A stretch of 64,000 nt of DNA from Lachnoclostridium sp. Marseille-P6806 (GTDB lineage: Bacteria > Bacillota > Clostridia > Lachnospirales > Lachnospiraceae): NCBI RefSeq assembly GCF_900625025.1, contig NZ_LR130578.1, positions 186,001 to 250,000 on the forward strand, in the 5' to 3' direction. Below the pieces are notes generated by a model. It ran no database searches. It had not been told where the DNA came from and saw nothing but the letters and a program-made list of their open reading frames with translations. Of the stretch, positions 1-8,711 are shown piece after piece (the stretch's first letter is position 1; each line of letters starts with the position of its first letter). The translations under genes were made by a program, and so were the position numbers.

Positions 1-1069
1 TCACGACCGACTTCCTCTCGATCAGGCGGCAGCGGAGGCGGATACCGAGGCCGTCCCCGATCTCCGTATCGCCGAGCGCGCGCTGCTCCTCTCCGAGCGC
101 AAAGGGTTTGTCCGGCTCCATGAGGGAAATGAGCTGGCGGACCGCTGTCGTGCCAAAGCGGAACAGCGGAATTTCCATCGTCGTAAGCTCCGGATACTGA
201 TACTCCGAGATCAGCTCATTGTCAAAGCCGGCGACGGAAATATCCCGTCCGACCATAATGCCGTGCTCATGGCAATACTGATAGACGCCGCCCGCCATAC
301 GGTCATTCATGCAGAAAATTGCGGTTACGCCCCGAGAAAGGAGGGCTGCGCACTCCGCATAGCCTCCGGTTTTCTCCCAGTCCGAGCACACGATCAGCGT
401 CGGATCGTACAGGGCTCCAGCCTCAAAGAGAGCCTCCTGATGCCCCTGCAGACGGAGCTGCGTGTGAAGGTTATCCATGGCCCCCGCAATGACGCCGATC
501 CTGCGGTGCCCCCGTTCGATGAGATAGCGCGTGATATCAAAGGCCCCCTGCCGGTCGTCGATGACCGTATACGGCGTCTCCCCGCCGTCCGGGTACGCGT
601 AGGTCAGAACAATGGGCATCCCCTCGACCTGCGGAACCTCGAAGCGGCGGCCGTGGCCCGCGATATAGATGATGCCGTCTACCATGATGGTCTCAAGCTC
701 CCGGATCGCCGGGCCCAGAACCGAGCTCACCATCCGCGCGTTGTAGAACCATGAGCCTTTCCATCGGGAATACAGGCGCAGATTCTGCACCGTCGTCCGG
801 TAGCCGAAATGCTCGCACTCCGCCATCGCCCCGTCGATGATCGCCGGGACGCTGAACTGGGTGAAGTCCTCGGCGATGATGCCGATCGTCCGCGTCTTCT
901 GGTTCCGCAGGCCCTGCGCAATGATATTCGGCCGATAGCCCCGGGCTTTGACGACCTCCATGACCCGTCTACGCGTCTCCTCCCCCACATTCTTTTTCCC
1001 GTTCAGAATATTGGAGACGGTCGCCGGGGAAACGCCGCATTCACGCGCTATCTCCTTGATCGTAACCAT
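1..1069 (-). CDS. LacI-family transcriptional regulator (3' end cut by window edge)
   Basis: I translated this open frame by hand from the ATG at 1069; it runs off the left edge after 356 codons without a stop. The N-terminus has the LacI helix-turn-helix (starting MVTIKEIARECGVSPATVSN), followed by the periplasmic-binding-protein-like effector domain with the usual FDNE segment late in the protein. The last visible residues (RLIERKSV) resemble the normal C-terminus of this family, so little is missing. An AGGGG ribosome site lies 8 bases before the ATG. The stop of the AAA ATPase gene is only 14 bp upstream, so the two are probably co-transcribed. It probably represses a sugar operon to the left of the window; the ligand is unknown. 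Confidence 0.9.
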   Translation of the reverse strand, partial: MVTIKEIARECGVSPATVSNILNGKKNVGEETRRRVMEVVKARGYRPNIIAQGLRNQKTRTIGIIAEDFTQFSVPAIIDGAMAECEHFGYRTTVQNLRLYSRWKGSWFYNARMVSSVLGPAIRELETIMVDGIIYIAGHGRRFEVPQVEGMPIVLTYAYPDGGETPYTVIDDRQGAFDITRYLIERGHRRIGVIAGAMDNLHTQLRLQGHQEALFEAGALYDPTLIVCSDWEKTGGYAECAALLSRGVTAIFCMNDRMAGGVYQYCHEHGIMVGRDISVAGFDNELISEYQYPELTTMEIPLFRFGTTAVRQLISLMEPDKPFALGEEQRALGDTEIGDGLGIRLRCRLIERKSVV

Positions 1070-1083
1070 AATACCCCTCCGCC

Positions 1084-2589
1084 TTACCGCATCAGCTTCT
1101 CCGTCGTTTCCGCATCAAATACCACGCGCTCCACATGCTCATACTCTATACGGAACAGCGCGTTCGCTGCCATATGCTCCGCCGCCTGCTCGAGATCACG
1201 CACACCGGGCTGCGAGGCAAAGCGCTTTATCACGATCTCCGCCGCTTCATCCGTCACCGCGATCTCCTCCTCGCCGAGTCCGATGCGCCGCAGCACTTTC
1301 GGAAGAGCGTAGCGCAGAAAGATCGTCTTTTTCTCCTCCGGCGTATAGTCCGGAATGTCAATCACGGCAAAGCGCGTCATCAGCGGCTCGCTGATCCGGC
1401 TCTTGTCATTGGCCGTCGCGATCGGATAGACCCCTGCCGTCGGAATCGTACATTCCATATAGTTGTCCGTAAAGCCGAGATTGTCGAGGAGCGTAAGCAG
1501 AGCGTCCGCAGGGCTCCCCTGCGCGGTTCCCGAATCCGCCTTATCCAGCTCGTTGATAATGAATACCAGATTGGATTCCCCGGCGAGAGAAAAAGCTTCC
1601 ATGATGCTTCCGGGCCTCGCGTTCGCATACACGCGGGAGCTCCCGGTGAGCTGTGCGGAATCATGGATCGAGCTCATGTCCAGCGAGGTCCACGGGAGCT
1701 GCAGAATACGGGCCACCGCATAGGCGATCTGCGACTTTCCCGTCCCGGCCGGGCCCGCCAGCAGCAGCCCGTAGGCCGGGAGCTTGTGCGTCCGGTTGAT
1801 CTGAATGATCGTCTCGATGATGCGCTGCTTGACGTTCTCCATGCCGTAGAGCGCCTCGTCAAGTATCGCCCGCGCGCGGACCGGGTCGATTGCCGCGAAA
1901 TAGGAATCTTTCCACCGCACATTCAGCATGACCGACAGCGCGTGCTGCGCATGGCGCTTCTCCTCGGGGCTGGCCTCCGCCGAGCGGGCCACCGCAAGAT
2001 TCCGCCGCGCCCACTTGCGGATATTGGCCGGGATGGTGTTCTTTGCGCAGTCCAGATAGTCGCTGAGGCTCTGCACGCTGGTGAGCCTCATGTCGTCGCT
2101 GTCCTCCTCGCTTTCCTCCCCGGCGGCCTCCTCCTGCGCGCTGCTCTCAAAGAGCCTTGCCATGACATACTGGAGAAAACCGTCCTCCGCCGAGAGCTTT
2201 GTCTCCGTGCCGGACGCCAGCTCGCGGATACGGCAGACCGCATAGCCCTCCGCCGTGCCCGTCCCGGAAAGGCGCACGCGGATCCGATTTTTCCCGAGCC
2301 ACTCGACAAGGCCACGAAAACGGCTGTCAAGGCGGAGAATGTCCGCCGTCCTCATATTCTGCCCCTCTCCGGACGCAAACGCCGCGCGAACCGATGGCTC
2401 CAGAAAGACGCCGGACGCAGAATCCGCAAAGCGCCGCTCCGGATCCGCGAGCATCATGATCGGCTGCTCCGGCGTCGCCTCCGGCGCGTCCGATATAAAG
2501 AAACGGCAGGAGGATGCCTCCGCCTTTTCCTCCGGGGCGGGCAAAGCATCCTCCGCCGCCTGCCCGAAATCAAACACTCTGTCCGCCAT
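1084..2589 (-). CDS. Lon-like AAA ATPase without protease domain
   Basis: A 501-aa cytoplasmic protein. Residues 1-230 match no family I know and include an acidic stretch (about 151-166). Residues 240-490 form an AAA+ module of Lon type: DEALYGMENVKQRI resembles the Lon pre-Walker region, Walker A is GPAGTGKS (279-286), and GVRDLEQAAEHM near the C-terminus resembles the Lon sensor-2 helix. Walker B reads VFIINELDK, with Asn346 where Asp is expected; the neighbouring Glu347 is kept. The chain ends after the AAA lid, so the Ser-Lys protease domain of Lon is absent. It may be an unfoldase, a remodelling ATPase or a regulatory protein. The client is unknown. The AAA assignment is certain; the function is open. 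Confidence 0.85.
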   Translation of the reverse strand: MADRVFDFGQAAEDALPAPEEKAEASSCRFFISDAPEATPEQPIMMLADPERRFADSASGVFLEPSVRAAFASGEGQNMRTADILRLDSRFRGLVEWLGKNRIRVRLSGTGTAEGYAVCRIRELASGTETKLSAEDGFLQYVMARLFESSAQEEAAGEESEEDSDDMRLTSVQSLSDYLDCAKNTIPANIRKWARRNLAVARSAEASPEEKRHAQHALSVMLNVRWKDSYFAAIDPVRARAILDEALYGMENVKQRIIETIIQINRTHKLPAYGLLLAGPAGTGKSQIAYAVARILQLPWTSLDMSSIHDSAQLTGSSRVYANARPGSIMEAFSLAGESNLVFIINELDKADSGTAQGSPADALLTLLDNLGFTDNYMECTIPTAGVYPIATANDKSRISEPLMTRFAVIDIPDYTPEEKKTIFLRYALPKVLRRIGLGEEEIAVTDEAAEIVIKRFASQPGVRDLEQAAEHMAANALFRIEYEHVERVVFDAETTEKLMR

Positions 2590-2631
2590 ATCCTCTCCGT
2601 TCCGCGCGCCGCGCAGGGCGAGCCGCTGTCA

Positions 2632-2681
2632 TATATAAAAAGAGAGCCGGAAAACATTGATCGCTCAATCTCTTCCGGCTC
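2632..2681 (-). terminator. Rho-independent terminator after tRNA-Pro
   Basis: On the minus strand a 9-bp stem (GAGCCGGAA with TTCCGGCTC, 2644-2681) encloses a smaller ATTGA/TCAAT stem. It is followed by TCTTTTTAT. It lies just downstream of the tRNA and upstream of the AAA ATPase start, so it separates the tRNA transcript from the next gene. Confidence 0.8.
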
Positions 2682-2691
2682 TGTACTCGCA

Positions 2692-2764
2692 TCGGAGTGG
2701 CGTGGCTCGAACACGTGACCCCCACGTCCCTAACGTGGTGCGCTACCAACTGCGCTACACCCCG
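2692..2764 (-). tRNA. tRNA-Pro, anticodon AGG
   Basis: Reading the minus strand gives a full 73-nt cloverleaf. The 7-bp acceptor stem starts CGGGGTG and has one G-T wobble. The D arm is GCGC/GCGC with loop AGTTGGTA. The anticodon stem is CCACG/CGTGG with loop TTAGGGA, so bases 34-36 are AGG and G37 follows, as usual for tRNA-Pro. The variable loop has 5 nt. The T arm has loop TTCGAGC and one A-C mismatch at the base of its stem. The discriminator is A73 and CCA is not encoded. The C1-G72 pair with A73 is the bacterial tRNA-Pro identity pattern. A34 would have to be edited to inosine to read several CCN codons. Confidence 0.92.
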
Positions 2765-2867
2765 AAGCCCGTCGGGATATGACCGCTCCCGACGCGCAGT
2801 TGTTATTATATAGGCTGACAAAAGGATTTGCAATACTCTTTTTCCTATCCTGTCCGTCCAGCTCCGA

Positions 2868-3608
2868 TCAGGCTGCACTGCCGAAGATTTTTCCCTTGAG
2901 CGTATCGTACAGCTCCGCGTTGGTGCAGTGCTGGTACGGGTTGGTGTAGAAAATGTCGAGCAGGCCGCAGGTCAGCAGGCTCAGAAGATGCCAGCCGATG
3001 AACGAGAGATCGAGAACAAACGCATTCATCTTCTCCCCGTCCATCATCGCCTTGGAGATGCGGAACGCCTCCTGCCGCTCAATCTCGGGATTCTCCGCGA
3101 GAATGTACGGAATCATCCGGTACTCATAGCCCTTGATGATTCCGGGAATCACGAAGAGAAGCGACCAGAGAAAGGTATAGAGCCAGCGGAAAAACTGCAC
3201 GCACACCACGTTCATATAGCCGTGGCCGAACGGAAAGCCGATCTCTCGCAGCTCCGTGTCCTGCACCCGGTTGACGATAAAGAATCTCTGCGCACCGACC
3301 TCCAGAGGATTGAGCAGGAAAAACGACACCGCAATGCCGACGGCCGCCGAGATCAGAACAACCAGAAGTCCGACAGAAAGCAGCAGGGCGAGCAGACCGC
3401 TGTCAGCAATGCTCCCGTACTCCCCGAGGGTGGTGTAATCCGAAGACGAATTCACGCCGGAGCCGCCGAGGCGCCCCATCACGCTGCCGGCGCTCCCGCC
3501 GGCTCCGCCCGCCAGCATAAGAAGAAGACTGGCAAGAACCGCTTTCCAGTAGGAGCGGTGCATCGCCATCTTTCCCCTCATTTTCAGTTCTTCTCTTGTC
3601 CAAGGCAT
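2868..3608 (-). CDS. DUF975-family integral membrane protein
   Basis: A 246-aa protein starting MPWTREELKMRGKMAMH. This start was chosen over a longer upstream frame because GGAGGAC precedes it and because DUF975 proteins begin with this amphipathic (R/K)ELK...A segment followed by YWKAVL. About four to five hydrophobic segments are visible, around residues 18-38, 75-108, 150-175 and 200-225. The motif RFFxxNR in the middle and the VIPGIIKGYEY segment are typical of the family. It is a cytoplasmic-membrane protein of unknown function, often monocistronic in Clostridia. It stands alone here, between the tRNA and the rhamnosidase gene, in the same direction as both. Confidence 0.85.
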   Translation of the reverse strand: MPWTREELKMRGKMAMHRSYWKAVLASLLLMLAGGAGGSAGSVMGRLGGSGVNSSSDYTTLGEYGSIADSGLLALLLSVGLLVVLISAAVGIAVSFFLLNPLEVGAQRFFIVNRVQDTELREIGFPFGHGYMNVVCVQFFRWLYTFLWSLLFVIPGIIKGYEYRMIPYILAENPEIERQEAFRISKAMMDGEKMNAFVLDLSFIGWHLLSLLTCGLLDIFYTNPYQHCTNAELYDTLKGKIFGSAA

Positions 3609-3820
3609 CGTTTGTCCTCCATAAAAAGTATTGCTCTGCATTTTCATCACGGCGCTGCGCGCCGCTTTCCCAGATATTTTATCACAGCTCCCGCCCGCAA
3701 TGCAAAATATCATCCCCTGACGGCGCCTTGCCGAGACAAAATTTGTTTACATAGTCCACAAAATTTCCCCCGGACACTTCCTTGAAGACATAGCTGAAGG
3801 GGGCAGGAAGCAACAGGCGA

Positions 3821-3850
3821 CAGGAGAGGCCGCATTTACGGCCTCTCCTG
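3821..3850 (-). terminator. Hairpin at the end of the GH78 gene (possible terminator)
   Basis: A perfect 12-bp inverted repeat (CAGGAGAGGCCG and its complement) with a 6-nt loop. The GH78 stop codon TAA (3836-3838) lies inside the loop. On the minus strand the downstream run is only moderately T-rich, so termination may be inefficient, or the hairpin may protect the mRNA 3' end. Confidence 0.6.
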
Positions 3851-6577
3851 ACACAGCTCTCCCTCGATCAGATACTCTCCCTTTGTGAAAACCCGGCCGT
3901 GCAGCTCTTCCTCCGTCACCGCCGCGCCATCAAGGATAAAACGCCTGCATATGCGGTCCGGCACAAACCCGGCTTTCCCGCCGAACGGCACCGAGAAGCG
4001 ATAGCTTATGCGGCTCCCATCCTCCGAAAACCTCCAGCCTGAGGTATAGCGCCCTGCAGCAAAGCGCACCGAGGCCTCCGCGCTCCCGAGTCTTTCATCC
4101 GTATGCGGGGCAATGATGAGGCTCTGACCGCCGATGCTGTCCTGTGTCCCCGGATTCGCCCCCTCCCGGTCAATGCACAGGCCGCAGACGCTTTCGTAGA
4201 GCCACCCGGCTATGCAGCCGTAGGCATAGTGATTCAGGGAGTTCATTCCCGTTCCCGAAATACTGCCGTCCGGAAGAAGGGAATTCCAGCGCTCCCAGAT
4301 CGTTGTGGCACCGAGATTCACCTCATAGAGCCAGCTCGGGTAATCCTCATTGAGAAGCAGCGTGAAAGCCTCTCTTCCATGCCCGGTCTGCGTCAGGGCA
4401 CTGCAGATATAGGCCGTGCCGACAAAGCCCGTGGACAGGTGATCTTTCCATTCATGAACCAGCTGCATAAGCTGTTCCCCGGCGATCCTCATCTCCTCCC
4501 CGCTCTCGAACAGCCGGAAATGGACGGCCAGCGCATAGGCTGTCTGCGTACGGATGGAGAGCGTTCCGGGGCCGGTCACATACCGGGCCGTCACAGCCCT
4601 CCGGATCTCTCCGGCAAGCCTGCCGTAAAAGGCGGCATCCTCTGTCTTTTCAAGCACCTCAGCCGCGGCGGCCGTGAGCTCCGCGGAATACATGTAGTAG
4701 ACCGAGGCGACGAAATATTTGTCCGTGCCGCCCTCGCGGTTGTTCATGCCGGCCGCATCCCCCTCCACGTCGAGGCTCAGCCAGTCCCCGAAATGAAAGC
4801 CGCAGGTCCAGAGCCGGCTACCCCCGCAGTGCTCCTCATCCATGCGGAGGATAAAGTCCGTCCACTGCTTCATATTGTCATATTCCGCATCCAGCCACCT
4901 CCGGTTGCCGAAATGCAGATACATAGTCCACGGAATGATCGTCGCCGCATCTCCCCATACCGCCGATCCGGCCTCTCCCCATCCGTCCTCCTCTATTGCA
5001 AAGGGCGGCTCCGCCAGCTTTTCCCGCCCGATCGTCAGAACATCCGGAACGACATACGGGACCGCACCGCCCTTTTCCCTCTGCTCCCATGCCATATCCC
5101 GGAGATACTTGCGGAAGAAAGCCGGCGTCTCCATGTGATAAGAGGCTGCGCCGCAGAAAATCTGTGCGTCTCCCGTCCAGCCGCAGCGCTCATCCCGCTG
5201 CGGACAGTCCGTCGGGATATCAACGAAATTGTCTTTCTCGCTCCACTTGGTGTTTTCGATCAGGCGGTTGACCTTTTTGTTCCCCGTCGTGATAAAGCCG
5301 GTCTCCTCGAGATCGGAATAGAGCGACACCGCCGTGAAATCCGCCGTCCGGACCTGCTCGCTGCTCATCCCGGTCACGCGGACATAGCGGAAGCCGAAGA
5401 AGGTGAAGTGCGCTGCCGCCCTCTCCTTTCTGCCTGACGAGATAAATTCGTAGCGCGCGGCGGCCGTGCGGAGATTATCCCGGTAAAAGCAGCCGTTCTG
5501 AAGCACCTCTCCGTATTCAAGCACGATGCTGTGATCCGCCGGTACATCCGCGGTAAATTCCGCCCAGCCCGATATCTCCTGTCCGAAATCAAGGACCGTC
5601 TCTCCGGCCGGCGTCATGAGAATTTTCTCCGGTGCCCGCTTCTCTCTCTGCACGACCGGAACGCCGAGCATCGGACACAGCAAGGCTTTCGGAGCCTCCG
5701 CCTCCCTCACGGGGCAGAGCTTTTCTGCCGGGGGAGCCGCGAGAATATCAGTAAGCCGCGCATCATAGGCTTCGCCGTCATAAATTCCCGACAGCACGAC
5801 CGGCGATCGAAGACAGTGCCAGTCCGTATCCGTGCCGATGACACGGCTCCCGTTCTCCCCGTTCAGATACAGGTCCGCGAGAAGACAGAACGTGTCGCCG
5901 TAGTATTCCCGCAGCTGCCCGTTTGCGAGATAACCGAAGCGCCCTTTGTACCAGCCGTTTCCGAGCCAGATATCGAGCGTGTTTTCCCCCTCCCGGAGGA
6001 GCCCCGCGATATCATAGGTCTGATACTGCAGCCAGTACCGGTAATCCGTGAAATACGGCGTGAGGAACTGCTCTCCGACTCTCACGCCGTTGAGACGGCA
6101 TTCATAAAGTCCGAGCCCTGTGACATAGAGCCGCGCGGAGCAGAGCTCTGCTTTCTCCTTTGCGGAAATCGAAAAGCTCCTGCGCATGACCGGATGAATT
6201 TCTCTCGAAAAGGCAGGACGGATCCACTTTCCCGTCCATCCGCCCTCCGGATGTCCGCCCTCAAAGAAAGCGGTCCCGCTCTCCGCCGCGTCCCCCGCGT
6301 CGTCCGTGACCGCCACTTTCCAGTAATAGCGCACGGCCGGCTGCACGGTGATATCCGGCGTATAGCACCATGAAGGCAGCTTTCCCTTTCTGTCCGCCTC
6401 GTCCCTGTCACTGTCGAAAAGGAGATCCCGGAATGAGGGATCTGCGGAGAGCATAAATCTCGTATGCTCCGCAAATGCCCCCGCCGCCTCCTCGATCTGC
6501 CATGTGAAGCTCAGATCGGACAGCTCGATCCCTATGGGGTCTTTCTGATAATCCGTTTTCAGTCCTGTGATCCTCAT
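3836..6577 (-). CDS. Alpha-L-rhamnosidase, glycoside hydrolase family 78
   Basis: A 913-aa protein starting MRITGLKTDYQKDP, chosen because GGAGGCAGGCGG sits just before this ATG; the frame stays open further upstream without family similarity. It has the GH78 layout: N-terminal beta domains with a rhamnose-binding-type segment (MRRSFSISAKEKAELCSARLYVTGLGLYECRLNG), then the (alpha/alpha)6 barrel with the signature DCPQRDERCGWTGD, which carries the general acid. A later GATTIWERWNS segment carries the probable base Glu. No signal peptide is seen, so it acts inside the cell on imported oligosaccharides, releasing terminal alpha-L-rhamnose. It is the last gene of the racemase/BKACE/kinase/GH127 operon, 94 bp after GH127. 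Confidence 0.93.
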   Translation of the reverse strand: MRITGLKTDYQKDPIGIELSDLSFTWQIEEAAGAFAEHTRFMLSADPSFRDLLFDSDRDEADRKGKLPSWCYTPDITVQPAVRYYWKVAVTDDAGDAAESGTAFFEGGHPEGGWTGKWIRPAFSREIHPVMRRSFSISAKEKAELCSARLYVTGLGLYECRLNGVRVGEQFLTPYFTDYRYWLQYQTYDIAGLLREGENTLDIWLGNGWYKGRFGYLANGQLREYYGDTFCLLADLYLNGENGSRVIGTDTDWHCLRSPVVLSGIYDGEAYDARLTDILAAPPAEKLCPVREAEAPKALLCPMLGVPVVQREKRAPEKILMTPAGETVLDFGQEISGWAEFTADVPADHSIVLEYGEVLQNGCFYRDNLRTAAARYEFISSGRKERAAAHFTFFGFRYVRVTGMSSEQVRTADFTAVSLYSDLEETGFITTGNKKVNRLIENTKWSEKDNFVDIPTDCPQRDERCGWTGDAQIFCGAASYHMETPAFFRKYLRDMAWEQREKGGAVPYVVPDVLTIGREKLAEPPFAIEEDGWGEAGSAVWGDAATIIPWTMYLHFGNRRWLDAEYDNMKQWTDFILRMDEEHCGGSRLWTCGFHFGDWLSLDVEGDAAGMNNREGGTDKYFVASVYYMYSAELTAAAAEVLEKTEDAAFYGRLAGEIRRAVTARYVTGPGTLSIRTQTAYALAVHFRLFESGEEMRIAGEQLMQLVHEWKDHLSTGFVGTAYICSALTQTGHGREAFTLLLNEDYPSWLYEVNLGATTIWERWNSLLPDGSISGTGMNSLNHYAYGCIAGWLYESVCGLCIDREGANPGTQDSIGGQSLIIAPHTDERLGSAEASVRFAAGRYTSGWRFSEDGSRISYRFSVPFGGKAGFVPDRICRRFILDGAAVTEEELHGRVFTKGEYLIEGELCQERP

Positions 6578-6671
6578 ACCGCCTGCCTCCTGTCTGCCTC
6601 TGTCCCTGCCTGCTCCGCGCCCAAACCGCTCGTACGCAATGGAAAGCGCGGGCTCTTCCGTCCTGTGCGGC

Positions 6672-8681
6672 TCAGCTCCACAGGACCGGGAACCAGATGC
6701 GCATCTCATCCTCTGTCCCGTCGTCCGCCGCCTCCCGTGCAGCGCTCCGGTTGTCCCACGCATAGTACGGGATCATCGTGACCGGAACCTCGGTGAACTG
6801 CGCGGGCTCCAGTCTCCTGTAGAGAGCGCTTCCGGCCGTCCTCTCCTCCGCGCTCCGGCGTCTCATTCGCCCCCGGAGCGCCGGGATCCGCCTCCCCGCG
6901 ATCTCCAGCTCCTCCGGCAGGAAGCTCTCCCGGTCCCCGAAAGCAAGCCAAAGCCCCGACATTCCGCGTCCGGCCTCATCCTCCGGCAGATCCGCCGTTT
7001 CCATACAGTACACGAGAGGCCCCCGCTCCACTGCGGCCCTGCCTCGATCCTCCTCGACCATATCGTCCGCCGCCGTAAGTCGGATCTCCATCGGCAGCAT
7101 GAGCTCTATTTTCTCCCCCTCCGAGAGGGCGAGCGGCACCTCGTAGTAGCTTCCCTCGTCCTCCCCGGAGAGCAGCACACGCTTACCCCCCGCCGCGACC
7201 GAGGCTCCGCGCGCCCAGACCGGAATGCGGAGCGCGAGCTTTGCCGCACCGCGCGCTTTCACTTCCGACACCTCAAAGACGATCCGGCCGTCAGACGGGT
7301 ATTCCGTTCTCTGTGTGAGTGTAAACGCCGCGCCTCCCGCCAGCACGAGCTGCGCCCTGCAGGAGCCGTAAAGGCCGGTATAGACGATATCTCCGCTCTG
7401 CGCATAGCAGTATTCGGAGGCCTCCGCAAGGTTTCTCGCCAGATTCGGCGGACAACAGTAGCTCAGGATATAATCCGTGCGATGCCGTTTCCAGACAAGC
7501 TCATAGTCCAGCCGCGCCGTTCTTTCCAGCATGTTTTCGTAAAAGAAACGAAGCCCGTCCAGGCTTACCGCCGCGAGGTTCGTATTCAGCATGACCCGCT
7601 CGATGATATCGAAATACTGTGCCTTGGGCTCCGCAAGGAACATGCGGTATGCCCACATGACGAGACCGACGTTCGCGCAGGTTTCGTTGTAGGCCGTGAT
7701 ATTCGGCAGCTGGTAGGCATAGCCGTAAGCCTGATGCACAAGCTGATGGTCAAAGAAATTGCCGTAGGGAGAAGCGCCGTTGTAGAGGGCGCCGCAGCCG
7801 CCGGTTATGTAGATTTTCGAGCGCAGCAGATCCTCCCACACACTGTCCAGCACTTCCCGGTACTGCGGATCCCCCGTCTCCATGTAGAGATCCGCCACCC
7901 CCGCATAGAGATAATTCGCGCGAACCGCATGTCCGATGATCCTGCGGTGACGCCGAAGCGGCAGGCGGTCCTGATTGTCGTCAAGACCGTGCCGCACCGA
8001 ATCCCGCAGCGTAACCGCCTCTTTCGCAAGGCGCAGATACCTGTCCTTCCCGGTCACCCGGTACAGTTCGATGAGCCCCATGTAATGCGAGGGACAGACC
8101 GCCGTCTGTATCTCTCCCTTTCTCCGGGCCTCCTCATAGAGCCCTTCCAGATAATCCGCAGTTCTCTCCGCGACGGAAAGAAAATTAACCTTTCCGGTCA
8201 AACGATAATGCAGTGCCGCGGCCGTGAACAGGTGGCCGAAATTGTAAACCTCAAAATCGTTGATGTCCCCCATACGGGATGCGCCGGTCCCGCTCTTCTC
8301 CCCGATGATCTGTTTCGTCGAGAGATAGCCGTCGGGCTGCTGTGCCCTGCCGATCAGCGCAATATATTCGTCGAGCTCTGCAAGGAGCCGGGAATCTCCG
8401 GTCCGAACCGCGCTGTACATGGCCGCTTCCATCCACTTGTAAAAGTCTCCGTCTCCGAAAACCGTACCGTCGAACACTCCCTCCCGCTCTCCTGCCGCAA
8501 TGCGGAAATTCTCAACCACATGGCTGATATCCGCGCAATCGAACATCCTCCGCAGCTGCGGCACCGTGGCGGAAAAAACAGTTTGCTCCACATCCCTCCA
8601 GAACCCGTCCGTCCAGACCACGGCGCGGCTGTCCGGAGGCGAAGCCTTTGCATAGGGTGATTTCCTCGTATCTGTAAGCAT
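6672..8681 (-). CDS. GH127-family (DUF1680) beta-L-arabinofuranosidase-like protein
   Basis: A 669-aa intracellular protein preceded by AGAAAGGA. It shows the GH127 zinc/thiol site: Glu333 and Cys335 in NETCAN, and Cys409-Cys410 in CCPPN. In the characterised enzyme HypBA1 the corresponding residues bind zinc, and one Cys of the CC pair is the nucleophile. The residue 16 positions before the zinc Glu, which is the catalytic acid/base Glu in HypBA1 (recalled from memory), is Gln317 here (VHQAYGYAYQLPN). The true substrate may therefore differ from beta-L-arabinofuranose. It lies 30 bp after the DUF1537 kinase, in an operon with the GH78 rhamnosidase, which suggests pectin side-chain breakdown. 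Family confidence is high; substrate confidence is low. Confidence 0.88.
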   Translation of the reverse strand: MLTDTRKSPYAKASPPDSRAVVWTDGFWRDVEQTVFSATVPQLRRMFDCADISHVVENFRIAAGEREGVFDGTVFGDGDFYKWMEAAMYSAVRTGDSRLLAELDEYIALIGRAQQPDGYLSTKQIIGEKSGTGASRMGDINDFEVYNFGHLFTAAALHYRLTGKVNFLSVAERTADYLEGLYEEARRKGEIQTAVCPSHYMGLIELYRVTGKDRYLRLAKEAVTLRDSVRHGLDDNQDRLPLRRHRRIIGHAVRANYLYAGVADLYMETGDPQYREVLDSVWEDLLRSKIYITGGCGALYNGASPYGNFFDHQLVHQAYGYAYQLPNITAYNETCANVGLVMWAYRMFLAEPKAQYFDIIERVMLNTNLAAVSLDGLRFFYENMLERTARLDYELVWKRHRTDYILSYCCPPNLARNLAEASEYCYAQSGDIVYTGLYGSCRAQLVLAGGAAFTLTQRTEYPSDGRIVFEVSEVKARGAAKLALRIPVWARGASVAAGGKRVLLSGEDEGSYYEVPLALSEGEKIELMLPMEIRLTAADDMVEEDRGRAAVERGPLVYCMETADLPEDEAGRGMSGLWLAFGDRESFLPEELEIAGRRIPALRGRMRRRSAEERTAGSALYRRLEPAQFTEVPVTMIPYYAWDNRSAAREAADDGTEDEMRIWFPVLWS

Positions 8682-8711
8682 AGCATCCTTTCTCCCGAAG
8701 GCCTGTCCCGC

